Source: JADFDG01 sp965232985 (lineage in GTDB: Bacteria > Pseudomonadota > Gammaproteobacteria > Pseudomonadales > JADFDG01). From it: a DNA stretch of 64,000 nt. Positions 8,078 through 17,347 of this stretch are shown in pieces. The translations under genes and the position numbers were made by a program. Positions within the stretch are counted from its first letter, which is position 1. Every line of letters starts with the position of its first letter. The notes under the pieces were generated by a model that worked only from the letters and a program-made list of their open reading frames with translations, had not been told where the DNA came from and ran no database searches. Location of the stretch: NCBI GenBank assembly GCA_965232985.1, contig CBDDRC010000009.1, forward strand, positions 62,001 through 126,000, written 5' to 3'.

Positions 8078-9547
8078 TCACATGGGCTGTTGGCCGGCGG
8101 TGTCCATCGCCTTCTTTCTTGCCTGCCGCTGCTCTTCCAACAGCTTGTAGGCGATGTAATACCGGGTGATGTTGGCAACATAGCGCACCGGCTCGCGGCC
8201 GATGCGCTCGCCGGTCACGCGTTCGACGTTGTCGAACCATTTTCCTGAATTCAGTCCGCGTGCTGCAGCGAGTCTCTGCATCTTGCGGATATTCCCCGGC
8301 CCGGCGTTGTACGCGGCAAAAGCGAGCAGCGTGCGGTTGTAGGCATCTATGTTCGGCGCGCTGAAATAATCGTCGGCCAGCGCGCGCAGGTACTTGATGC
8401 CGGCGTGAATGTTGGCATCGGTCTGGCGGATATCGCCCACCTGCATCGCTTTGCCGGTGCGCGGCAACAACTGCATGATACCCACGGCGCCCTCGGCGCT
8501 GCGCGCGCGCTGGTCGAGCCCGGATTCCTGGAAGCCCTGCGCGGTGACGAGCAGCGGATCAAAGCGGTATTGCGCGGCGTATTTGTTGAAGATATCCACC
8601 ACGGCGTCGAAGCGCGCCACTTCCTGTTGCGACAACGGTGCGCGCAGCCAGCGATTGTTGCCGTAATAGCGTTTGACGAGCACATTGCCGAACTCGGTAC
8701 CGATGCGGTGGCCGCGGATGAAGTCGTTCACCACGGTTTGCAGTTTCGGTGTGCCCTTGCGCAACCCCCAGGCAAGGGAGGCGCCCTCGCGCACCGTCAC
8801 CGGTTCGATGCGGATATCCGGCAACAGCGAGGCCCAGAGGCGTGCCTTGTAATCATCGACCACCGTGTGCTCGATGATGCCGGCGTTGACCAGCTCAAGA
8901 ATGTCTTCATCTTCAAGGTGCTCGTCGGCATGGCGCACGGTGATGGGGGCGTGGCCGGCGAGCACAAAACTGCTGGTGAGCGCGTTGAGGCTGGCGCGGT
9001 AGCTGCTCGATTCGCGCACGAAGAACACCTGCCCGGCGAGGTTATCGCGATTTTGTAGCAGCGGTGAGTTGCGGCGACTCACCACAATCTCGCTGACGCC
9101 GGCGTGAATCGGCAGGCTGAAATCGATTTGCTGTGCGCGCTCCGGCGTGATGGTGAGGCCGGCGACGGCAATATCTGCCTTGCCCGCTACGAGCATCCCG
9201 AGCAACTCGCTGCGCGACACGGGGACAATAACCACATGAATACGCCGCAGCGTGCGCTGATAGCGGCGATTGAGCCAGGCTTCAAATTCGCGTATGGCTT
9301 CGTAGGCCATGCCGTATTGCTGGCCCTTTTCAATAAAATAATCGGTGCGGTTCCAGGCGACCACGGCGCGTATTTGCCGCTGTTTGATCATGCCGTCGAG
9401 GTCGTCGGTATGTTGCCCGGTGACGAAAGCGTCGATGATCGCCGTGTGGTCTGCTGCGGCCTTTTCCGTTGCCGGCAGCCATACCGGTACCAAAGCGAGC
9501 AGCAGCGCCGGAAGGAACAGACGGGGCCACGGCAGGCGGTTAGTCAT
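8078..9547 (-). CDS. mltF: Membrane-bound lytic transglycosylase MltF-like
   Basis: Cleaves the peptidoglycan glycan strand to 1,6-anhydro products. Product 489 aa: N-terminal signal sequence (~1-26), a family 3 solute-binding-like domain (~50-275, e.g. LLGMLVAGKADIAVAGLTIT) and a C-terminal SLT domain (~310-450) with catalytic Glu in QGFQESGLD and the motifs GIMQLLP and AAYNAGPGN. This two-domain order defines MltF. The signal sequence has no lipobox, so it may be secreted or anchored by an uncleaved helix. The gene converges on rluF with 13 bases between stops. A TATGGT element ends 6 bases before the ATG. Confidence 0.88.
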   Translation of the reverse strand: MTNRLPWPRLFLPALLLALVPVWLPATEKAAADHTAIIDAFVTGQHTDDLDGMIKQRQIRAVVAWNRTDYFIEKGQQYGMAYEAIREFEAWLNRRYQRTLRRIHVVIVPVSRSELLGMLVAGKADIAVAGLTITPERAQQIDFSLPIHAGVSEIVVSRRNSPLLQNRDNLAGQVFFVRESSSYRASLNALTSSFVLAGHAPITVRHADEHLEDEDILELVNAGIIEHTVVDDYKARLWASLLPDIRIEPVTVREGASLAWGLRKGTPKLQTVVNDFIRGHRIGTEFGNVLVKRYYGNNRWLRAPLSQQEVARFDAVVDIFNKYAAQYRFDPLLVTAQGFQESGLDQRARSAEGAVGIMQLLPRTGKAMQVGDIRQTDANIHAGIKYLRALADDYFSAPNIDAYNRTLLAFAAYNAGPGNIRKMQRLAAARGLNSGKWFDNVERVTGERIGREPVRYVANITRYYIAYKLLEEQRQARKKAMDTAGQQPM

Positions 9548-9559
9548 ACCCCGACCATA
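9548..9559 (-). promoter_or_regulatory. Candidate -10 element immediately before mltF
   Basis: Reading the minus strand, TATGGT (9559-9554) is followed by six bases and then ATG 9547. Transcription starting about 7 bases after the -10 would begin at the start codon. No Shine-Dalgarno of normal spacing is present. A leaderless transcript is inferred. Confidence 0.4.
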
Positions 9560-9580
9560 GCGCAGACGCGCCGGAACAAC

Positions 9581-10318
9581 TCAGAACATCTTCACAAAGA
9601 GCGCGTCCGGTACCAGCTTGCCGAAGGCCAGCATCACTTTCCATGGCCAGGCCGGCACGATCACGCTGGCCTGTTTGGTTTCAATGGCATCGACCATGGT
9701 GCGGGCAGCCGCATCGGCTTCGATCACGAACGGATATTTCTCCATGCCGGCAACGAGCTCGGTGCGGATAAAGCCCGGGTGAATGGCGGTAACCGCAATG
9801 CCGTGTTTGGCAAGCTCAGCGCGGGCGGCACGCAGCCACATGGACAGTGCCGCCTTGCTTGCGGAGTAGGTGCCGCTGCCGGGAATCGGCATCATCGCGG
9901 CAATGGACGAGACGCCGACCAAATGCCCTTTTTTCTGCGCCCGGAAATGTTTCGCAGCGGCATCCAGAGTGGCGATGGCGCCGATAAAATTCACCGCCAT
10001 CACGTTCTTGTCCTTGCTGATGTCGCCGGCACCGGTGCGATTGATGGCGGTAATGCCGGCATTGGCGACCATGATGTCGAGGCCGCCGAGCTTTTCACGC
10101 AGCGCATCGACAGCGCCATGGACGGTCTCGTCGCGAGCGACATCAAGCACGGCCACTTCAACCTTCACGCCGGTCTTGCGCAGTTCTTGCGCGAGCGCCT
10201 CGAGGCGCTCAGCGCGGCGGGCCATAAGGCCGATCGTATAGCCGCGCTGCGCGAATTCGCGGGCCAGCGCCGCCCCGATGCCGCTGGAAGCGCCGGTGAT
10301 GATGACGGTCTGGGTCAT
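9581..10318 (-). CDS. SDR-family oxidoreductase
   Basis: Short-chain dehydrogenase/reductase of 245 aa, the classical length. It has the NAD(P)-binding TGASSGIG at the N-terminus, NAGIT near residue 88, a catalytic Ser in VGVSSIAAM, and the YSASKAA Tyr-Lys pair. GGAG eight bases before the ATG supports the start. The basic residues after the glycine motif (ARRAERLEAL) favour NADP(H), which is inference. The substrate cannot be told from sequence. The C-terminal WPWKVMLAFGKLVPDALF is hydrophobic and could sit at a membrane, as in YqjQ/DltE-like members. It is flanked by mltF and glyS without obvious functional connection. Confidence 0.85.
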   Translation of the reverse strand: MTQTVIITGASSGIGAALAREFAQRGYTIGLMARRAERLEALAQELRKTGVKVEVAVLDVARDETVHGAVDALREKLGGLDIMVANAGITAINRTGAGDISKDKNVMAVNFIGAIATLDAAAKHFRAQKKGHLVGVSSIAAMMPIPGSGTYSASKAALSMWLRAARAELAKHGIAVTAIHPGFIRTELVAGMEKYPFVIEADAAARTMVDAIETKQASVIVPAWPWKVMLAFGKLVPDALFVKMF

Positions 10319-10421
10319 GGGTCAGGCTCCGTGGGGTTTACGCCAAAAGAGTATGCCAGCTGCATGCGGGGGCCAACCACGGCTGAGGTGGGCGGTACAG
10401 GCCGTGTTTAGTGGCGTTGCT

Positions 10422-12491
10422 TTATCCCTGCAGCAACCCGATATCTGCCGTGCGCAAAAACAACCCGCGCAATTGCGCCAGCAGTGCCAGACGATTCGCA
10501 CGCACCTGCGGGTTCTCCGCATTCACCATTACCTTATCGAAAAAGGTATCGATTTCCACGCGCAGGCCGGCCAGCGCGCCGAGTGCGGCAGCGTAGCTCC
10601 CCTTGGCGAACAGCGGTTCCAGTTCAACGGTGAGCACGGCGACGCGGGCGGCTAGCGCCTGCTCGGCAGCCTCGATGAGCAGCGATTTGTCGATACATGT
10701 CGCAGCGGCTGCACCGTCTTTCGCCAGAATATTGGCCACGCGTTTGTTGGCGGCCGCCAGCGCTGCTGCTTCCGGCAACGCGCGAAACGCCTGCACTGCC
10801 TGCACGCGCCGCGCGACATCGAGCGGCCGCGTGGCGCCGACCGCGAGCACGGCCTGGACGGTGTCGGTCGCAATACCCTGTTCGGCAAAGTAGGCCAAAT
10901 AACGGCCGGCGATGAATTCGAGCACGTCTTCTCGGGTATTGCGGTTCTCGAGTTTTTCCGCGAGCAACTGCACGGCGTCTTCCACCAGATCGGCAAGATC
11001 AAGATCGAACTCTCGTTCAATGACAATGCGCAGCACGCCGAGCGTGGCGCGACGCAGCGCAAATGGGTCCTTGTCACCGGTGGGAGGTTGGTTGATGCCG
11101 AAGATACCGGCCAGCGTGTCGAGCTTGTCGGCGAGCGCGACGGCGGCACCGGTCTTCGTCTGCGGCAGACGATCACCGGCGAAACGCGGCAGGTATTGCT
11201 CGTCAAGTGCGGCGGCAACTTCTGGCGGCAGTTTTTCGGCGCTGGCGTAGTAGCGCCCGGCAATGCCCTGCAGCTCCGGGAATTCGCCGACGAGTTCCGT
11301 GGCGAGATCGGCCTTGCACAACAGGCCCGCGAGTGCAGCGTCGTCACGGTTGCCGCCGATGCGCCGCGCGATGCCGGCAGCCAGATGCGAAATGCGCTCG
11401 GCTTTCGCGTAGGTGGTGCCGAGCTTTGCCTGGAACACGACGGTTTTCAGGCGCTCGTTGCGTTGCGCGAGCGGTACTTTCAAATCCTGCCTGTAGAAAA
11501 ATTCGGCGTCGGTGAGGCGTGGACGCACGACTTTTTCATTACCGGCAACGATGTATTCCGGGTGCGGGCTGTCGATATTGGCGACGGTGATGAACACCGG
11601 TAGTAACTTGCCCTGCTTGTCCACGAGGCAGAAATATTTCTGGTTATCCTGCATCGTGGAAATAAGTGCTTCCTGCGGCACATCGAGAAAGCGTTTCTCG
11701 AAAGTACAGGCCAGCGGCACCGGCCACTCAACCAGCGCGGTAACTTCATCGAGCAAGGCGTCCGGCATCAGCGGGGTAGCCCCATGGTTGGCGGCAAGCG
11801 TCTGCACGGCGTCGCGGATATGTTCGCGGCGGGCATCGAAATCGGCGATTACCCGGGCGGCGCGCAATGCCGGGATATATTGTTGTGGCGTGCTGATGGG
11901 GACTGCAGCCGGGTGATGGAAACGGTGGCCGCGCGACAGGTTGCCCGCTTTTTGGCCGAGAATTTCGCCGTTGATTACTTCGTTGCCGAACAACATCACC
12001 AGCCACTGCGTCGGCCGTACGAATTCGATGCGGCGCGCACCCCAACGCATACGCTTGGGCACAGGCAGTTTGTCGAGCGCATCCTGGACGATGCCGGGCA
12101 GCAACGCGACTGCCGGCTCGCCTTTTACCTGCCGTACGAAACGCAGCTTTTCTCCGGCGCGATCGAGATCGGCAATGTCGACACCATTCTTTTTCGCAAA
12201 ACCGAGCGCGGCTTGCGTCGGGTTGCCATTGGCGTCGAACGCGGCTTTCACCGGCGGGCCATCCATGCTGAGGGTGCGATCCGGTTGCGTAACGCCAACC
12301 GCCTCGACAATCACCGCAAGGCGCCGCGGCGCAGCAAACGGCCGCACAGCGCCGTGCGGCAAACCGGCCTTCTCGATGCCCGCAACCACTTCGGCAGCAA
12401 ATTCATCGCGCAATTTTCGCAAGGCTTTCGGCGGCAGCTCTTCTGTGCCCAGCTCGACGAGAAAATCACGGCTATTCATGACGCCAGACAT
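10422..12491 (-). CDS. glyS: Glycyl-tRNA synthetase beta subunit
   Basis: Large subunit of the bacterial alpha2beta2 glycyl-tRNA synthetase, 689 aa from ATG 12491. AAGGAG eight bases upstream, inside glyQ, supports this start; GTG 12494 and ATG 12479 are alternatives. The N-terminus DFLVELGTEELPPKAL is diagnostic. The central HD-like region and the C-terminal anticodon-binding DALR-like region (ENPQVRANRLALLAQL) are present. Its start overlaps the glyQ stop by one base (TGATG), which gives coupled translation and equal subunit amounts. Confidence 0.96.
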   Translation of the reverse strand: MSGVMNSRDFLVELGTEELPPKALRKLRDEFAAEVVAGIEKAGLPHGAVRPFAAPRRLAVIVEAVGVTQPDRTLSMDGPPVKAAFDANGNPTQAALGFAKKNGVDIADLDRAGEKLRFVRQVKGEPAVALLPGIVQDALDKLPVPKRMRWGARRIEFVRPTQWLVMLFGNEVINGEILGQKAGNLSRGHRFHHPAAVPISTPQQYIPALRAARVIADFDARREHIRDAVQTLAANHGATPLMPDALLDEVTALVEWPVPLACTFEKRFLDVPQEALISTMQDNQKYFCLVDKQGKLLPVFITVANIDSPHPEYIVAGNEKVVRPRLTDAEFFYRQDLKVPLAQRNERLKTVVFQAKLGTTYAKAERISHLAAGIARRIGGNRDDAALAGLLCKADLATELVGEFPELQGIAGRYYASAEKLPPEVAAALDEQYLPRFAGDRLPQTKTGAAVALADKLDTLAGIFGINQPPTGDKDPFALRRATLGVLRIVIEREFDLDLADLVEDAVQLLAEKLENRNTREDVLEFIAGRYLAYFAEQGIATDTVQAVLAVGATRPLDVARRVQAVQAFRALPEAAALAAANKRVANILAKDGAAAATCIDKSLLIEAAEQALAARVAVLTVELEPLFAKGSYAAALGALAGLRVEIDTFFDKVMVNAENPQVRANRLALLAQLRGLFLRTADIGLLQG

Positions 12492-13462
12492 CACGCCGAC
12501 TCCTTCTTCGCGGCTTCTGCTTTCGCGATCACTTCAGCGCGTAGCGCCGGTGGCGCCAACGGGAACCCGAGTTTCAGTCGCGAATCGAAATAGGCTTGCG
12601 CCACGGCGCGGGCCAGGGTTCGCACGCGCAGGATATAACGCTGGCGCTCGGTGACCGAAATTGCGCGGCGCGCATCCAGCAGGTTGAAGGTGTGCGATGC
12701 TTTTACCACCATTTCATACGACGGCAGCGCGAGGCTCAGCGCCATCAGGCGATTGGCTTCGCTTTCGTAGAAGTCGAACAGGCCGAACAGTTTTTCGACG
12801 TTGGCGTGCTCGAAATTGAATGTCGACATTTCCACTTCGTTCTGGTGGAAGACGTCACCGTAGGTCACGCGACCGAACTGGCCGTCGGTCCACGTCAGGT
12901 CATAAACCGAATCGACGCCCTGCAGGTACATTGCCAGGCGTTCGAGCCCATAAGTGATCTCACCGGTCACCGGGTAGCACTCGAGGCCGCCGACCTGCTG
13001 GAAATACGTGAACTGGGTGACTTCCATGCCGTTGAGCCACACTTCCCAGCCGAGGCCCCAGGCGCCCAGCGTCGGCGATTCCCAGTTGTCTTCTACAAAG
13101 CGCACATCGTGCACCGTCGGGTCGACGCCGATCGCGCGCAGCGAGTCGAGATACAGCTCCTGCATGTTGTCGGGGTTCGGCTTCATCACCACCTGAAACT
13201 GGTAGTAATGCTGCAGGCGATTCGGGTTCTCGCCGTAGCGGCCGTCGGCCGGGCGCCGCGAGGGCTGCACGTATGCCGCGTGCCAAGTCTCCGGGCCAAG
13301 CGCACGCAGGAAGGTGGCGGTGTGGAAGGTGCCGGCGCCCATTTCCATGTCGTAGGGCTGCAACAGCACGCAGCCCTGATCGGCCCAGAAGCGCTGCAGG
13401 GCCAGGATCAGGTCCTGGAACGTCTTCGGTGTTGCATGAGCGGCGTTGACCTTTGCGGTCAT
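12491..13462 (-). CDS. glyQ: Glycyl-tRNA synthetase alpha subunit
   Basis: Catalytic subunit that activates glycine, class II synthetase fold. Product 323 aa, close to the usual ~300. The conserved stretches TFQDLILALQRFWADQGC, LQPYDMEMGAGTF and RPADGRYGENPNRLQHYYQ near the N-terminus are typical. First gene of a glyQ-glyS operon, divergent from tag. On the minus strand a TATACT element at 13519-13514 is a plausible -10, giving a leader of ~45 nt. Confidence 0.96.
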   Translation of the reverse strand: MTAKVNAAHATPKTFQDLILALQRFWADQGCVLLQPYDMEMGAGTFHTATFLRALGPETWHAAYVQPSRRPADGRYGENPNRLQHYYQFQVVMKPNPDNMQELYLDSLRAIGVDPTVHDVRFVEDNWESPTLGAWGLGWEVWLNGMEVTQFTYFQQVGGLECYPVTGEITYGLERLAMYLQGVDSVYDLTWTDGQFGRVTYGDVFHQNEVEMSTFNFEHANVEKLFGLFDFYESEANRLMALSLALPSYEMVVKASHTFNLLDARRAISVTERQRYILRVRTLARAVAQAYFDSRLKLGFPLAPPALRAEVIAKAEAAKKESA

Positions 13463-13513
13463 GGCGTCTGTCCCGTGGTGAACCCGCGCCGAAGGGCGCG
13501 CGGAAAGCCGCCA

Positions 13514-13544
13514 AGTATAGGAATCCGCAGGGCCGTGGGATACT
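13514..13544. promoter_or_regulatory. Overlapping divergent -10 elements of glyQ and tag
   Basis: TATACT on the minus strand (13519-13514) points to glyQ and GATACT on the plus strand (13539-13544) points to tag. Neither has a recognisable TTGACA partner. The assignment rests on position and similarity to elements before other genes in the window. Confidence 0.4.
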
Positions 13545-13586
13545 TCCCCGCATCATTGTCCTCGCCCTTGTTGCCGAGGTTTGCCG

Positions 13587-14207
13587 ATGCCCGAGCCCAG
13601 CCGCTGCCCCTGGTGTGGCACTGACCCGCTTTATACCGCCTACCACGATCAGGAGTGGGGCGTGCCCGTCCACGATGACCGGGTGCTGTTCGAGTTCATT
13701 ACCCTCGAAGGCGCGCAGGCTGGCCTCAGTTGGATCACCATTTTGAAAAAGCGTGAAAATTACCGCCGCGCTTTCGATAATTTCGATGTGCAAAAAGTCG
13801 CGCGTTACACGCCGGACAAGATCGAAAAATTGTTGCTCGATGCGGGCATTGTGCGCAACCGGCTCAAGGTTGAAAGCACGGTGAGTAACGCCCGTGCGTT
13901 CATCGCCATCCAGAAAGAGTTTGGCAGTTTCGCCGCGTATATCTGGCAATGGGTTGACGGCGCACCGGTGGTGAATCGCCCGCAAACGATCCGCGACGTG
14001 CCGGCGCGCACACAGTTGTCCGACCGGATCAGCAAGGACCTTAAAAAACGCGGTTTTCGTTTTGTTGGCTCAACGATCATCTACGCGCATCTGCAGGCAA
14101 CTGGCGTGGTGAATGATCATCTTGTGGGGTGCGACTTTCATCCTGAAAAACAGCACCCCGAAAAACAAGTTGCTGGCGGTGTGCGCCCACGCACAAAACG
14201 CGCATGA
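13587..14207 (+). CDS. tag: DNA-3-methyladenine glycosylase I
   Basis: Base-excision repair enzyme that removes 3-methyladenine. ATG 13587 lies seven bases after GAGG (13576-13579). Product 206 aa. It begins RCPWCGTDPLY and carries YHDQEWGVP, and ends its core with NDHLVGCDFH. The Cys near the N-terminus, the His of YHDQEWG, and the His and Cys near 170-175 match the zinc-binding set of E. coli Tag. LEGAQAGLSWITILKKREN contains the helix bearing the catalytic Glu. The stop overlaps the next start (ATGA). The last ~15 residues form a basic tail beyond the usual end. Confidence 0.95.
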   Translation: MPEPSRCPWCGTDPLYTAYHDQEWGVPVHDDRVLFEFITLEGAQAGLSWITILKKRENYRRAFDNFDVQKVARYTPDKIEKLLLDAGIVRNRLKVESTVSNARAFIAIQKEFGSFAAYIWQWVDGAPVVNRPQTIRDVPARTQLSDRISKDLKKRGFRFVGSTIIYAHLQATGVVNDHLVGCDFHPEKQHPEKQVAGGVRPRTKRA

Positions 14208-14935
14208 CGAAGAAATTTCTGCTCATCAAGACCGGCAAGACCTGGGACAGCATCCGCATGCGCCATGGCTGTTTCGAGGACTGGCTGGTCGCCGGCCTTG
14301 GCGTATCGCGCGAAGATGTCGATGTGGTGAGTGTGTTCGAGGGCGGTCTGCTGCCAACCCATCTCGATACAGTCGGCGGCATCATCATCACCGGCTCACC
14401 GGCGATGGTGACCGAGCGGTTGCCGTGGAGCGAAGCCGTTGCCCGCTGGCTTGCTTTTGAATTACTGGAGCGGAAAACGCGCGTGCCGGTGCTCGGCATC
14501 TGCTACGGACATCAATTGCTCGCGCACGCGCTCGGCGGCCGGGTCGAGTACAACCCGCGTGGTCGCGAAATAGGCACCGTCGAGATTTGTGCAACGGCAG
14601 CTCTCGCCGGCGACCCGCTGCTGGGCGAGATCAACTTCCCGTTCCTCGCGCAGGCCACGCATCTGCAGAGCGTGAGTGAGTTGCCGCCGGGCGCGATCCA
14701 CCTGGCGTCGAGCGCGCTTGAGCCGCATCACGCGTTTCGGTTCAGCGAAACGGTGTGGGGCGTGCAGTTCCATCCGGAATTCACCGCCGACATCATGCGT
14801 GCCTATCTCGATGTGCTCGGCGAGCGGATGCTCGGCGAAGGCATGGATGTCGCTGGCGTGCGGGCGGGCGTTCGGGATGCTCCTGCCGGGGTAGTGATGT
14901 TGCGCCGCTTCGCGCGACTGGCAGGGGCCGGCTGA
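14204..14935 (+). CDS. Class I glutamine amidotransferase domain protein
   Basis: Single-domain GATase of 243 aa. The catalytic triad is visible: Cys in GICYGHQLL, and His-Glu in VQFHPEF. This is the GuaA-type amidotransferase fold without a synthetase domain. Family members of this length include gamma-glutamyl hydrolases of polyamines and small peptides and many of unknown substrate, so the acceptor cannot be named. Its ATG overlaps the tag stop by four bases, so it is probably translated together with the glycosylase. The C-terminus extends ~40 residues past the His-Glu motif. Confidence 0.85.
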   Translation: MTKKFLLIKTGKTWDSIRMRHGCFEDWLVAGLGVSREDVDVVSVFEGGLLPTHLDTVGGIIITGSPAMVTERLPWSEAVARWLAFELLERKTRVPVLGICYGHQLLAHALGGRVEYNPRGREIGTVEICATAALAGDPLLGEINFPFLAQATHLQSVSELPPGAIHLASSALEPHHAFRFSETVWGVQFHPEFTADIMRAYLDVLGERMLGEGMDVAGVRAGVRDAPAGVVMLRRFARLAGAG

Positions 14936-15020
14936 AGCGTTACGCACCGCCACTTGAGCGGGCGCCGCCCCGGGCATACCCTGCCCTTCCTCATTTGCCC
15001 TGCTGCTCTGGTGATTGCCC

Positions 15021-16403
15021 ATGTTGCGCCGTGTTTCGCTCGCCCTCCTCCTGCCGCTCATGGCGGCTTGCCTGCTCGTTGCCTGTGACGGCGAGCAGAT
15101 CGATTACAACAACAGCGCCCGTTATGACATCAGCTGGATCTGGCAGAGCGGGCTGGCCACGACCGGGGCACGCGGCGTTTACGGCGCGCTGGGTGTGGCG
15201 GCGAGTACCAACCACCCCGGGGCGCGGGATGGCGCTGCCAGTTGGCGCGATGTAACCGGCAAGTTCTGGTTGTTTGGCGGCTATGGCCACGACGCCAACG
15301 ACACGCTCGGCAGCCTGAACGATTTGTGGCAATACGACGGCACCAACTGGGTCTGGATGGGCGGCAGCAGCATCGTCAATGCGGCGGGCACCTACGGCAG
15401 CAAGAACATCGCCGATGCAGCCAACATGCCGGGCGGGCGCGCCTATGCCGTGAGCTGGGTGGATGCAACCGGCAAGGTCTGGCTGTTCGGCGGGCTGGGT
15501 CGCGACGGCGTGGCCGCCAGTGGCCGGTTGAATGACCTGTGGACATTCAACGGTACGCAATGGACCTGGGTTGGCGGCGCCGGCAGCGTCGATGCTGGCG
15601 GCGTATATGGCACGCAAGGGGTGGCCGATAGCGCCAACTGGCCCGGTGCCCGTTACGATGCCGTGGGTTGGGCTGACGCCGACAACAACCTTTGGCTGTT
15701 TGCCGGCAACGGTATGGACGGGAGCACCGGCTGTTGCTGGCTGAATGATTTGTGGGTCTATTCGACCGCCACCGGCAATTGGAGCTGGGTGCATGGCGCC
15801 AACACGGCCAATGCAGTTGCCGTCTACGGCACCAAAGCCACCGCCGAGGTCGCCAACACACCGGGCGGCCGCTACGGCATGACGGCGTGGCTCGACAGTA
15901 ATGGCAGTGCTTGGGTCTACGGCGGCACGGGCAACAACGCAAACGGCGATCGGATCGTTTTCGACGAACTGTGGAACCTGGTCAAACCCGCCGATGGCTC
16001 CGCCCGGCGGTGGGCCTGGGTTTCCGGCACCCAGGCCCAGTACGTGGCGCCTGCCTACGGCGCGCGCGGCACGGTCAGTCTGGTTGGCTCACCCGGCAGC
16101 CGTTACCGGCCGACATCCTGGGTCACCGGCGACACGCTCTGGCTGTTTGGCGGTGACGTCGAAGCAGTGAACGGCACCATTACGCACCCGAACGACCTGT
16201 GGCGCTATGACAGCGGCTACTGGACCTGGGTGGGTGGCCAGAGCACCGACAACCCTGCCGGCAGTTACGCGGGTATTGGCGAGCCCGGTCAGCCCGGCGG
16301 CCGGAGCGGCGCGGCACCGTGGATCGATACCCCCAGCCGCACGCTCTGGCTGTTTGGCGGTGACGACCACGCCGATCTGTGGTTCTACGTCTATTCGCCC
16401 TGA
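15021..16403 (+). CDS. Kelch-repeat lipoprotein
   Basis: Exported protein of 460 aa. ATG 15021 is preceded by GGTGA at suitable spacing. The signal peptide ends in a lipobox (LLVAC, Cys ~22), so the mature protein should be lipid-anchored. The rest consists of six repeats of about 70 residues, each with a YG motif, a GxRxxxxxW motif, WLFGG and NDLWxY followed by a W-x-WVGG strand (first ~GVYGALG; last HADLWFYVYSP). This is the pattern of a galactose-oxidase/kelch beta-propeller, here probably six-bladed. No catalytic domain is attached and ligand is unknown. The last 13 bases overlap the convergent HMG-CoA lyase gene. Confidence 0.8.
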   Translation: MLRRVSLALLLPLMAACLLVACDGEQIDYNNSARYDISWIWQSGLATTGARGVYGALGVAASTNHPGARDGAASWRDVTGKFWLFGGYGHDANDTLGSLNDLWQYDGTNWVWMGGSSIVNAAGTYGSKNIADAANMPGGRAYAVSWVDATGKVWLFGGLGRDGVAASGRLNDLWTFNGTQWTWVGGAGSVDAGGVYGTQGVADSANWPGARYDAVGWADADNNLWLFAGNGMDGSTGCCWLNDLWVYSTATGNWSWVHGANTANAVAVYGTKATAEVANTPGGRYGMTAWLDSNGSAWVYGGTGNNANGDRIVFDELWNLVKPADGSARRWAWVSGTQAQYVAPAYGARGTVSLVGSPGSRYRPTSWVTGDTLWLFGGDVEAVNGTITHPNDLWRYDSGYWTWVGGQSTDNPAGSYAGIGEPGQPGGRSGAAPWIDTPSRTLWLFGGDDHADLWFYVYSP

Positions 16404-17344
16404 GCGCTGCCTTGATTGAGGTTCGGCTGCAGGCTGCGCGCGCGCAGCTCCTGCGCACGCAGCCATGACAGGATGCGGCCGCCCAGTGGTTTGCCGGTAG
16501 CACGCGCGGCGATCGCGACAGCTTCGCGCAGTGCCGGCAGATCGATGCCGGTATCGAACCCGCTGGCTTCGAACAGGTAGACGATGTCTTCGGTGGCGAC
16601 ATTGCCCGTGGCGCCCGGCGCGAACGGGCAACCGCCGAGGCCGCCGATCGAGGCGTCGAACTTGCGGATGCCGAGCTCCACTGCTGTCCACGCCAGCGCC
16701 CCTGCCGTGCCGCGCGTGTCGTGTAAATGGACGAAGAAGCGATCCGCGCCGAACTCGCGAATCAGCGGCTGCAGGATGCGCTTCATCTGCTGTGGATTAC
16801 CGGCACCGATGGTGTCGGCGATGGCGATTTCGTCGGCACCTGCCGCGATCATCTGCCGCGTGATGTCGAGCGTGACGGCGATTGGCGTGGTGCCTTCATA
16901 CGGGCAGGCAAACGCGCCGGAAATGTAGGTGCGCGTCTGTACGCCGTCCCGTTTTGCGTGGGCGAAGATATCGATGCAGTTTTGCGTCGCCTGTGGCAGC
17001 GACATGTTGAGGTTGCGCTGATTGAACGTGTCGGTGGTTGCCAGCACCAGCGCGACGGTGCGGTAGCCGCTGTCGCGGGCGCGTTCGTAGCCTTTGGGAT
17101 TCGGTACCAGCGCAGTCAGGTGCAGCGAGCGGTCGTGCAGTGGCAGTCGGGCGGTGAGTTCTGCGGCATCGGCCATCGCCGGCACTGCGCGCGGATGCAC
17201 AAAGGACACCGGTTCAAGATGCTGCACCCGGGCGCGCACCAGGGCATCGAACAGGCGCAGTTTGTCGGCGGTAGACACGATCACCGATTGATTCTGCAGG
17301 CCGTCGCGCAGGCCGACTTCGTTGATGAGTATTTTCTCGCGCAT
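16391..17344 (-). CDS. Hydroxymethylglutaryl-CoA lyase
   Basis: Splits 3-hydroxy-3-methylglutaryl-CoA into acetoacetate and acetyl-CoA, the last step of leucine breakdown. Product 317 aa with N-terminal NEVGLRDGLQNQ (metal-binding Asp and catalytic Arg), the HLHDTRG motif and the signature GGLGGCPFAPGATGNVATED with the catalytic Cys. GGAGAT precedes the ATG. The other leucine-degradation genes are not adjacent, but a long-chain acyl-CoA dehydrogenase gene lies about 1.8 kb away. It follows the eptA-like gene after three bases on the same strand. The related 4-carboxy-lyases lack this Cys loop, so the call is firm. Confidence 0.93.
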   Translation of the reverse strand: MREKILINEVGLRDGLQNQSVIVSTADKLRLFDALVRARVQHLEPVSFVHPRAVPAMADAAELTARLPLHDRSLHLTALVPNPKGYERARDSGYRTVALVLATTDTFNQRNLNMSLPQATQNCIDIFAHAKRDGVQTRTYISGAFACPYEGTTPIAVTLDITRQMIAAGADEIAIADTIGAGNPQQMKRILQPLIREFGADRFFVHLHDTRGTAGALAWTAVELGIRKFDASIGGLGGCPFAPGATGNVATEDIVYLFEASGFDTGIDLPALREAVAIAARATGKPLGGRILSWLRAQELRARSLQPNLNQGSAQGE

Positions 17345-17347
17345 GAT

